Source: a bacterium
GTDB taxonomy: Bacteria > UBP6 > JAFGXH01
Assembly: GCA_027064085.1 (NCBI GenBank)
Contig: JAMOQH010000135.1
Span: forward strand, 1 to 35,536
Reading direction: 5' to 3'
DNA: 35,536 bases
Made by a program: the position numbers and the translations under genes. This document shows, one piece after another, positions 1-8,378 of this stretch; within the stretch, counting starts at the first letter, position 1; every line of letters starts with the position of its first letter. The notes under the pieces were generated by a model. The model made no database searches and was not told where the DNA came from. It worked only from the letters and a program-made list of their open reading frames with translations.

Positions 1-151
1 TTTTCTTTCATCTATATTAATCATAGTAAGTCCATCTGAATAAACTGATTTTACTATTTTTCATTAAAAATATCAAATTTATTTATGATTTCATCTTGAA
101 AGATTACAAAAAGTAATTATATTAAGTCAACTTAGTTTTTAGGAGTTAAAT

Positions 152-1930
152 ATGATTAAACGAAGTGAAGTAAAAAAAACAGATATGTGGAATGTATCAT
201 TAATTTATAAATCAGATGATGATTTTTTAGCTGAATATGAAAATATAAAAAGTCAAATATCTAAATTAGCTGATTTCAAAGGAAGTTTAAATAATTCGGA
301 GAATATTAAAAAATTTATAGAAGAAGACATAAGAATATCAAGAATTGTGTCAAAACTAGCAATTTATGCTCATATGAACCATGATACTGATACTAAAAAT
401 GCGACTTATGCTGATTTTAATGCTAAAATAGAGAGTTTAGCCAATAAAATGGGAGAAATAACATCATTTTACAGACCTGAATTACTTTCAAAAAGTGAAA
501 ATTTTTTAAATGAGCTTAAAAATGACCCCGAAATGTCTTTTTATAAACAATATTTAGATAATATTACTAGATATAAGCCTCATACCCTAAGTGATGCCGA
601 GGAAAATTTACTTGCAATGAGCAATGAAGCCCTTGAAGGGCCAGCAAATGCGTTTTCATACTTAAATTCGGCTGATTTAAAGTTTGAAGATGCTATAACA
701 AAAGATGGAGAAAAAAGGCCTTTATCTCATGGAAGTTTTGGTATGTATTTAATTGATGATGACAGGGAATTAAGAAAAGATGCTTTTGTAAAAATGCATC
801 AATCATATAAGAATCTTGAAAATACTATTGCTGCAATATTTAGTGCTAATATTAAAGGTGAAATTTTTGCATCGAGAGCTAGAAAGTTTAATTCAGTGAT
901 AGAAGCAAGTTTATTTAGTGATATGGCTCCGTTAAGTGTTTATAATTCTTTAATTGAAGCAGTAAATAAAAATTTACCAATTTTACATAAATATTTTGAT
1001 TTAAGAAAAAAGGTAATGAAATTAGATGAGATACATTTATATGATATGTATAAGCCTATGGCAGAAGGTTTTAACAAGAAATATACCTATGATGAAGCTC
1101 TAGAAATGGTTTTTGAGGCCTTAAAGCCTCTTGGGGAGCAATATATTTCTGATTTAAAGGCAGGTATAGAAAGAGGTTGGGTTGATAAATATGAAAATGA
1201 GGGGAAAAGAAGTGGTGCATATTCAACTGGTTGTCATGATACTGAACCTTTTGTTTTAATGAATTTTAATGGAACTTTAAATGATGTTTTTACATTAGCT
1301 CATGAGTTAGGACATTCAATGCACAGTTTTTATTCTAGAAAGCATCAAGAACCTTTATACAGTGGATATAAGATTTTTGTAGCAGAGGTGGCAAGTATAT
1401 TTAATGAAACTTTGTTAACTAAGTATTTACTCCAAAAAGCAGAGTCTAGAAATGAAAAATTTGGTTTATTAAATAAATATTTAGAAAGTTTTAGAACAAC
1501 TATGTTTAGGCAGGTTATGTTTGCTGAATATGAGCAGTTAGTTCATCAAAAAGCAGAAGAAGGGATTCCTTTAACTGTTGATAAATTAAATTCATGGTAT
1601 TATGACTTAAATAAAAAGTACTTTGGAGATGAAGTAGTTGTAGATAAGGAAATTGAAATAGAATGGGCAAGAATACCTCATTTTTATTATAATTTTTATG
1701 TTTATAAATATGCAATTGGTTTTGCAACAAGTTCTGCATTGGCTAAAAAAGTTCTTGAAGGTGGAAAACAGGAACTTAATGAATACCTTGGATTTTTAAA
1801 AGCAGGTAGTAGTGATTATCCTATTAATATTCTTAAAAAAGCAGGTGTTGATTTAACAACTCCAAAGCCCGTTGATGATGCAATGTCATTATTTGCTGAT
1901 ACTTTAAAGGAGTTTGAAAAATTAATCTGA
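152..1930 (+). CDS. pepF: Oligoendopeptidase F (M3 family metallopeptidase)
   Basis: 592 aa ORF; HExxH zinc motif in context 'FTLAHELGHSMHSFYSRKHQEP' and PepF-like C-terminus; SD-like 'aggag' upstream of ATG 152. Confidence 0.95.
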   Translation: MIKRSEVKKTDMWNVSLIYKSDDDFLAEYENIKSQISKLADFKGSLNNSENIKKFIEEDIRISRIVSKLAIYAHMNHDTDTKNATYADFNAKIESLANKMGEITSFYRPELLSKSENFLNELKNDPEMSFYKQYLDNITRYKPHTLSDAEENLLAMSNEALEGPANAFSYLNSADLKFEDAITKDGEKRPLSHGSFGMYLIDDDRELRKDAFVKMHQSYKNLENTIAAIFSANIKGEIFASRARKFNSVIEASLFSDMAPLSVYNSLIEAVNKNLPILHKYFDLRKKVMKLDEIHLYDMYKPMAEGFNKKYTYDEALEMVFEALKPLGEQYISDLKAGIERGWVDKYENEGKRSGAYSTGCHDTEPFVLMNFNGTLNDVFTLAHELGHSMHSFYSRKHQEPLYSGYKIFVAEVASIFNETLLTKYLLQKAESRNEKFGLLNKYLESFRTTMFRQVMFAEYEQLVHQKAEEGIPLTVDKLNSWYYDLNKKYFGDEVVVDKEIEIEWARIPHFYYNFYVYKYAIGFATSSALAKKVLEGGKQELNEYLGFLKAGSSDYPINILKKAGVDLTTPKPVDDAMSLFADTLKEFEKLI

Positions 1931-1960
1931 TTTAGATATTCATACCCTTGCTGAATAATT

Positions 1961-2875
1961 TTACTTTATAACTTTATATTTCTTATTTTCTTTTTTTATT
2001 GCCTTTTCTATTTGCTTTTTAATAGCTTTAGTATCTTGTAAATATATGCCAGAATACCCTATTGCTACATCAGAATAAAACTTAGCTTTTTTTAAGAATT
2101 TTAGCTTTCTAAAACCATCTTTTTGTTTTCTCGATAAAACATAATAAATTCTCGCTAAATTATAGTAAGACCTCTGATTTTTTTTGTTATATTTTAAAGA
2201 TTCAAAATATTCGTTTTTAGCTTTTCTATACTGACCTTTATTAAAATAAATATCACCAGTATTATTATAAAATTTAGCCTGAGGGTCTTCTGTAATTACT
2301 TTGTAGGCTCTCATTTGTGTATGTTCGCCTTCTTCATCTGAAATTTCTATAATTTTAGGTTTAGTACCGTTGTTGTTATATAATTCAGCAATCTCTTTTT
2401 TATTTAGTTTAGAGATTTTATTTCCTTTTTTACTCATTCTATATGCTTTTTTTCCTATTTTTCTTTTTAATGCTTTTAAAAACTTTGAATCGGAATATTC
2501 TACTTTTATATAGAATTTTTTGTATTTACCATTTGGGTATATTAACACTAAAGTTGGAAATCCAGTAATTTTATATTGTTGCATTATTTTTTTTACAATA
2601 TTTGATTTTGATTTACTGCCAATATTTATTGCTATTTTGGTAAATCCTTTTAAATACTCTTGAACTTTAGGACTAGCCAATTTTTTATCCATTTTTTTAC
2701 AATAAGGACACCAAGTTGCATAAACATATAAAAGAATTGGAACTTTGTCTTTTTTAATTGTTTGTATCTTGGTTTTATAGGCAAAAGAACTATTTAACCA
2801 ATTAACAGGAGGGGTCGCTTTTATTAAAAAGGGGAGTGAAATAAAAAATATGATTACAATTAACATTCTTTTCAT
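1961..2875 (-). CDS. Secreted thioredoxin-fold protein (CPYC active site) with C-terminal TPR-like region
   Basis: N-terminal signal peptide, 'VYATWCPYCKKMDKKL' redox motif, 'ITGFPTLVLIYPNGK' cis-Pro region, TPR-like 'FYNNTGDIYFNKGQYRKAKNEYFESLKYNKKNQRSYYNLARIYYVL'. Confidence 0.8.
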   Translation of the reverse strand: MKRMLIVIIFFISLPFLIKATPPVNWLNSSFAYKTKIQTIKKDKVPILLYVYATWCPYCKKMDKKLASPKVQEYLKGFTKIAINIGSKSKSNIVKKIMQQYKITGFPTLVLIYPNGKYKKFYIKVEYSDSKFLKALKRKIGKKAYRMSKKGNKISKLNKKEIAELYNNNGTKPKIIEISDEEGEHTQMRAYKVITEDPQAKFYNNTGDIYFNKGQYRKAKNEYFESLKYNKKNQRSYYNLARIYYVLSRKQKDGFRKLKFLKKAKFYSDVAIGYSGIYLQDTKAIKKQIEKAIKKENKKYKVIK

Positions 2876-2938
2876 ATCTAAATCCTAAAAATTATATAAT
2901 TTAAGATAGCTTATTTAGTAAAAAAATTCAATTTTTAT

Positions 2939-4285
2939 TTAGAACTTATAATTTATTGAGCATTTTAAGTGAAAACCTTCTAAATTTTTTATATTAATTT
3001 TTCCTTCTTCCTGAGTATTTTGAGTATAAGTAATAGATATTGGAATAACTTGAGATAATAATAAATTTAATTTTAAGTTATTGATTTTAAAAGATATCTT
3101 TGCTGACAGATGTATTAAATGAATTGATATATCATTGTTATACATAATTTGATTCTGTTTCGCCATACCCAAAAAACCTGCTTCATAAGTTTTAGAGTTA
3201 GGGTGTATTATTGTTAAATCATAAAAAATTTCAGGAATAAAATTTAATTTGTTATTAAAAAAACTTAGTTTATTTTTTATTCTTGAGATATATCTTTTAT
3301 ATTCAGGTTTAGATGAAAAATTAAATCTTCCTCCTACCCAAGAACTTTCATCATCTGTAAATGGCCATGATTCAATATTACCATAAAAATAAGAACTTAT
3401 TTTTTGATAAAAAATATCTATGCTTAATGTAGTGAATCTTTTAAATATAAAGCCTAAATTATAACTATAATTATTATAATCTTTAACTATAAATTTTGAG
3501 AATTTTACATTATCGAGTTCGTTTTTTATATCTGCAGAAATAAATTTCTCTAAATAATTAAAGTATATTGAATAATTTTTAAAATTAACTTGTGTTTTTA
3601 GTAGAAATTCATTTATTTTGCTTGTTTCTTCAATTGTAAAGTCTTTTTTGGGTAAATTTAATGTTTTAATGTTTGTAATTGTATTTGTGAAATTTAATTT
3701 AAGTTTATTATATAGATTTAGGTTAAATCCAAGTAGTTGGAATTTTTTATTATAATTATATGGAAATATAAAATCTTTATTTTGGGTAATTAAGTTACTC
3801 AAAGAAGAGTCTTGCTTTTCATATTTTGAAAAATAGATTTTATATTTTATATTTTTAACATCAAAAGTATAATTTAAATAAACTCCGTATTTAAGTTTGT
3901 CCTTTGAATGAAAATTAATATTTAATATTCCTTTTAATGAAATATTATATTTTAATATTCCTGATTTTAGTTCTAAATCATCTTTTTTTGTATTTTGTTT
4001 TAAGTTAAACTCGTTTGTATTGTAGTTAAAATAGTTATATTTTCTTTTATAATCAAAAGAAAATAAAATAAATTTATATTTGTAATTTCCTAAAAACTGG
4101 TTTTCATAGTTGTATATTTTGATATTATTTCTATCTAAATTTTTGTTAATGTTTAATTTATAAGAAATATTATTTATCTCTTGTGATTCTAGTGGAGTGT
4201 CAATTTTTATATATGGATTAATAAAATTATTTGTAGATTCATTTATAGGAAAGAAAGAGTATATCAAGAACAGAATGTTGAGCAT
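2939..4285 (-). CDS. Putative outer-membrane beta-barrel protein
   Basis: Hydrophobic N-terminus, many alternating aromatic/polar strand-like segments, C-terminal Phe ('LKCSINYKF') as in a beta-signal. No family assigned. Confidence 0.5.
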   Translation of the reverse strand: MLNILFLIYSFFPINESTNNFINPYIKIDTPLESQEINNISYKLNINKNLDRNNIKIYNYENQFLGNYKYKFILFSFDYKRKYNYFNYNTNEFNLKQNTKKDDLELKSGILKYNISLKGILNINFHSKDKLKYGVYLNYTFDVKNIKYKIYFSKYEKQDSSLSNLITQNKDFIFPYNYNKKFQLLGFNLNLYNKLKLNFTNTITNIKTLNLPKKDFTIEETSKINEFLLKTQVNFKNYSIYFNYLEKFISADIKNELDNVKFSKFIVKDYNNYSYNLGFIFKRFTTLSIDIFYQKISSYFYGNIESWPFTDDESSWVGGRFNFSSKPEYKRYISRIKNKLSFFNNKLNFIPEIFYDLTIIHPNSKTYEAGFLGMAKQNQIMYNNDISIHLIHLSAKISFKINNLKLNLLLSQVIPISITYTQNTQEEGKINIKNLEGFHLKCSINYKF

Positions 4286-4309
4286 TTTACTAAATTTCTA
4301 ATTGAAGAC

Positions 4310-5782
4310 TTATTTATCACCTGCCCATTCACAATAACTATCTGTATTGCAAGTTTCGTTACTGTCACAATCGGTATCATTTGAACATCTTTTACCGTAT
4401 TCACAAATATTTTCTGTTGAACAATGTTCTCCTGAGCTACAATTTGAATCTTCACTACATCTAGTACCATTTGCACAATAGTTGTCTGTTCCGCAATGTT
4501 CGTAAGTTTCACATTCGGTATCTGTTGAACATGCTTTTCCATATTTGCATGTAAAATCTTTTGTACAGTGATAATATGGGTCTCCGTCATAACATGAAAC
4601 ATTTGCTGAACATTCGTAAATCTCTGTAAATAATTTGATATCTTCTTGAGAAGGATTTCCTGCTAATAATCCACCAAATGTTGTATCAGGAAAGATTAAA
4701 CTTACTCTATTTTCTGCAACAAGTTTTACTTTTAATTCATTATTTTCAATTGAAACAGTGTAATCAGGAAGGAGTGCTTTTAGGTCAGTAGGAGCATTAT
4801 TAAAGAAATTTGATATTGTAAGACTTAAGGCAATTCCATTGTTTTTTAATTCATAAGGATTGTTTAAAGCGTCTTTAATCTTTAGTAAATTATCCTTAAA
4901 TTTATATATATTATCAACTGTTTTAGCTGTATTTTTTATTAAATCATTATCTTGGTCATCTGTTTCTGCTAATAAAAATTCTATAGCATCAAGAGCTTTG
5001 TTAACTGCTTCATTTGCTTTATTGTGTGCTGACACCATTTTTCCTGCATTAAGAAGTGTAAGGAAGTTAGAACCTTTGGTTAAAGCATTTTTAATTCCTT
5101 CTAGTGAGTAATCGTTAAGGTCTATTTTATATGCTTGTGTTAAATTAGTTCCTGCTTTTACTGACAGTAGAATTGCATGAAAAGCTTTTATTTCAGTCAT
5201 ATCAAGCTCAAAAGTATCTCCTTCTGTTTCATCATAAAATTCAGGTGTTATTAGATATACATAGTTTTTGTTTTCAGGTTTATCAAGAATGGCCATTCTA
5301 TCTAATGAATAGTCTATTGCTGGAATAAATGCATTATTTATAAAATTAGAGAATTTTAATCTTGCTTCTGTTAATGATGCACTATCAAGATCAAAATTAT
5401 TATTTACATTCCACCACGCATTTCTTAGTTTAATAAATTCAGGGTCTTTTAATAAAGCTAAAATTCTTGAAATTGCTGCACCTAATTGAGCATCTAAATT
5501 ACCTGGGTCTGCTTCAATTGCTTCATTATAAAGATTATAGGCGTTTGTAAAGTCAAAACTATCCATATCCTCAGGGTTTTCAATACCTGAATTACAGTCA
5601 TCTCCACTGCATTCAGTTGTTTCTGTTTTTTCTTTTACTATCTTTAAGGCTTTTGTAAAAGCATGATTTGCAAGCTCTGTTTTCATTTTTGATTTTTCTG
5701 GATCTACTTTATCAGAAGTTGAGTCAGTACAGCTTGTAATGATAAACAATGTAGTTAGTACTAAAACGATTATTTTTTTCAT
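4310..5782 (-). CDS. Lipoprotein with C-terminal Cys-rich tandem repeats
   Basis: Signal peptide and lipobox 'MKKIIVLVLTTLFIITSC|TDS'; C-terminal periodic Cys array 'CKYGKACSTDTECETYEHCGTDNYCANGTRC...'. Confidence 0.8.
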   Translation of the reverse strand: MKKIIVLVLTTLFIITSCTDSTSDKVDPEKSKMKTELANHAFTKALKIVKEKTETTECSGDDCNSGIENPEDMDSFDFTNAYNLYNEAIEADPGNLDAQLGAAISRILALLKDPEFIKLRNAWWNVNNNFDLDSASLTEARLKFSNFINNAFIPAIDYSLDRMAILDKPENKNYVYLITPEFYDETEGDTFELDMTEIKAFHAILLSVKAGTNLTQAYKIDLNDYSLEGIKNALTKGSNFLTLLNAGKMVSAHNKANEAVNKALDAIEFLLAETDDQDNDLIKNTAKTVDNIYKFKDNLLKIKDALNNPYELKNNGIALSLTISNFFNNAPTDLKALLPDYTVSIENNELKVKLVAENRVSLIFPDTTFGGLLAGNPSQEDIKLFTEIYECSANVSCYDGDPYYHCTKDFTCKYGKACSTDTECETYEHCGTDNYCANGTRCSEDSNCSSGEHCSTENICEYGKRCSNDTDCDSNETCNTDSYCEWAGDK

Positions 5783-6048
5783 GTTAAACTCCTGTAAATA
5801 AAAAATAATAACACAAGGTAGTTAAGCAAATGTTTTTCCTATTATTATTTATTTAATTTTATCTTGTTGTAATATGTTGATAATACTTGTTTATTTTTTT
5901 TATTTCCGTGTTTAGTGGTTTCATTATTTTTTTGTTAAAAAAAATAATGAATATAAATGAGGAGTAATGATGACATTTGTGTCTTAAAAACTGACTTGAT
6001 TCACGACATTTTTGTCATTTTTGTTTTTTATCAATTTTATAAAAGCAC

Positions 6049-6076
6049 TTGACATTCTTTAAAAAATTAATATACT
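6049..6076 (+). promoter_or_regulatory. Sigma70-type promoter of feoAB
   Basis: TTGACA (6049-6054), 16-bp spacer, TATACT (6071-6076), upstream of feoA ATG 6115. Confidence 0.75.
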
Positions 6077-6082
6077 TAATCT

Positions 6083-6097
6083 TGAAAATGGTTTTCA
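6083..6097 (+). promoter_or_regulatory. Fur-like box
   Basis: TGAAAATGGTTTTCA resembles the 7-1-7 Fur core TGATAATNATTATCA; located 7 bp downstream of the -10 and in front of feoAB. Confidence 0.7.
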
Positions 6098-6114
6098 TTT
6101 TCTTTGGAGGGTAT

Positions 6115-6348
6115 ATGACTGTATATGATTTAAAAATTGGAGATAATGCAAAAATTATTAATTTTTTAGCTGGTAGAGAATTTAGAAGAAGATTGGTTTC
6201 TCTTGGAGTAACAAAAGAAAGTAAATTTACTATTAAACATGTTACCATGATGCGTAATGTTTTTGAACTCGAAATGGAAAGTGGAACATTGGTTGCTTTA
6301 AGAAAAGGTGAAGCTAGAAAAGTAGAGGTGAAGTTATGCAAGAAATAA
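6115..6348 (+). CDS. feoA: Ferrous iron transport protein A (FeoA, SH3-like)
   Basis: 'MTVYDLKIGDNAKIINFLAGREFRRRLVSLGVTKESKF...LVALRKGEARKVEV'; SD 'ggagg' before ATG 6115. The ORF-track start (TTG 6049) coincides with the -35 box. Confidence 0.9.
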   Translation: MTVYDLKIGDNAKIINFLAGREFRRRLVSLGVTKESKFTIKHVTMMRNVFELEMESGTLVALRKGEARKVEVKLCKK

Positions 6349-8378
6349 AAATAGCATTTGTTGGGCAACCTAATGTTGGGAAATCAATGCTAATTAACGC
6401 AATCAGTAAATCCAATTTGAAAGTGGGCAATTTTAGTGGTGTAACAGTTGATAGTACTAATATTAATTTTGAATACAAAGAATACAAAATTCAAATAACG
6501 GATTTACCCGGAGCCTATTCTTTAAGCGATTTTACACAAGAGGAGAAAGTAACAAAAGACTTTTTAGAAAATGAAGAATATGATTTAATTGTAAATGTAT
6601 TAGATTCCACAAATTTAGAAAGAAATTTATATCTAACATCTGAACTTTTAATGCTTAATAAAAGGATAATAATTGTCTTAAATATGATAGATGAAGCGAA
6701 TAAAGAAGGGATAGATATAAACTCAAAACAATTATCTAAAATATTAGGAAGAAAGGTATTAAAAACAAGTGCTTCAAAGGAAATAGGAATACAAGAATTA
6801 ATAGATGCTATTATTGAGACATATAACTCTGATTTAAAGCTTGCTAAGATAAGATTTAGTGATGTTATAGAGGAAGAAATTATAAATATTGTTGATATTT
6901 TATCAAAAAGAAAGTTTAAATCTAAGCTTGATTATCATGTTTTGGCTATTAATTTACTAAAAAAAGACAAAAAAACAATACATATGTTTCATGAAGAGCC
7001 AATTTGGATAGAATTACATGAAGTTGTTAAATCTGCCTATGAACATATTTACATACACTATAATAACTATGATATTGATGAAATTTTTGAAGAAAATAGA
7101 GTTGCATTTTCAAAGGGAGCATATTCAGAAACCGTAAAACTAACTAAATCTAAAAAAAGTAATCTAACAGATAAGCTAGATTCTATTTTAATTCATCCTT
7201 TATTTGGTTTGCCTGTATTTTTGTTTTTGATTTGGGGATTATTTCAGCTTACATTCAAACTAGGGCAAATACCAATGGATTATATTGATTCTGCATTTAA
7301 TCTTCTTATTGAAATGGTCAAAAACTCACTAGGTAATGGTGAAATTGGTAGTATGCTGGGAGATGGAGCTCTTGCTGGAGTGGGGGCTGTTGTAATGTTT
7401 TTACCTAATATAATTATCTTATTTTTAGGAATAACACTATTGGAAACAACAGGCTATATGGCAAGGGCGGCTTTTTTACTAGATGGTTTTTTTCATAAAT
7501 TTGGCTTACATGGTAAAAGTTTTATTCCACTTGTTACTGGATTTGGTTGTACTGTTCCTGCTTACATGGCAACAAGAACATTAAAAAATAGAAAAGATAA
7601 ATTAATTACTTTATTTGTGTTGGGGTTTATTTCATGTTCGGCAAGATTACCAATTTATGTATTATTTATAGGTACTTTTTTTAAAGGCTATGATGCAGGA
7701 AATATACTGTTTTTAATTTATCTTTCAGGAGCTATGTTTTCTCTTGTTGCTGCCAAAATATTGAGAAAAACAGCTTTTAAGGGTGAAGACGAACCTTTTG
7801 TTATGGAAATGCCTAAATATAGATTACCATCATTTAGGTTGGTATGGCATTCTGTATATGGACAGGCAATTAGTTATTTAAAAAAAGCAGGTACTTTTAT
7901 TTTATTGGCTTCTGCTTTGGTTTGGTATGCAAGTAATTATCCTAAAATTGATAATAAATCTGTTGAAATTGAGCAAAGTTATTTAGGTAGCATAGGCAAA
8001 ACAATAGAGCCTTTTTTTGAACCTATTGGTTTTAATTGGAAGATGAGTGTTGCTATTTTAACAGGATTATCTGCCAAGGAAGTTGTTGTTTCTACTTTGA
8101 AAGTTTTATATGTTGATAAAGATAGTAGTAACGGAGATGTTCCTGATGAAGAAAATCAAGGACTAATTAAAGCTCTTAAAAAGAATATTTCTATACCTTC
8201 TGCAATAGCATTTTTAATTTTTATAATGTTGTATATCCCATGTTTTGCTGCAGCTGCTGTTTTTACAAGAGAAGCGGGAGGGATTAAATATTTAGGATAC
8301 TTATTTGTATTTACAACAACAACTGCATGGATATTTTCTCTTATAGCTTATCATTTATCTAAATTTTTAATTACTTAG
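6336..8378 (+). CDS. feoB: Ferrous iron transporter FeoB
   Basis: G-domain 'GQPNVGKS', 'DLPGAYSLSDF', 'NMIDEA'; transmembrane core 'LVTGFGCTVPAYMATRTLKNRKDKL'; overlaps feoA by 13 nt. Confidence 0.97.
   Translation: MQEIKIAFVGQPNVGKSMLINAISKSNLKVGNFSGVTVDSTNINFEYKEYKIQITDLPGAYSLSDFTQEEKVTKDFLENEEYDLIVNVLDSTNLERNLYLTSELLMLNKRIIIVLNMIDEANKEGIDINSKQLSKILGRKVLKTSASKEIGIQELIDAIIETYNSDLKLAKIRFSDVIEEEIINIVDILSKRKFKSKLDYHVLAINLLKKDKKTIHMFHEEPIWIELHEVVKSAYEHIYIHYNNYDIDEIFEENRVAFSKGAYSETVKLTKSKKSNLTDKLDSILIHPLFGLPVFLFLIWGLFQLTFKLGQIPMDYIDSAFNLLIEMVKNSLGNGEIGSMLGDGALAGVGAVVMFLPNIIILFLGITLLETTGYMARAAFLLDGFFHKFGLHGKSFIPLVTGFGCTVPAYMATRTLKNRKDKLITLFVLGFISCSARLPIYVLFIGTFFKGYDAGNILFLIYLSGAMFSLVAAKILRKTAFKGEDEPFVMEMPKYRLPSFRLVWHSVYGQAISYLKKAGTFILLASALVWYASNYPKIDNKSVEIEQSYLGSIGKTIEPFFEPIGFNWKMSVAILTGLSAKEVVVSTLKVLYVDKDSSNGDVPDEENQGLIKALKKNISIPSAIAFLIFIMLYIPCFAAAAVFTREAGGIKYLGYLFVFTTTTAWIFSLIAYHLSKFLIT

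Noticed and set aside
1-24. Possible divergent partial gene on the minus strand starting ATG at 24 (MINIDERK...)
   Set aside because: Only eight codons visible and no strong SD; cannot be supported.
4264-4602. 112-aa minus-strand ORF 'MFHVMTETHIITVQKIL...'
   Set aside because: Alternate frame of the Cys-rich repeat of the 4310-5782 lipoprotein; stays open because of the regular TGT/GAT repeat composition.
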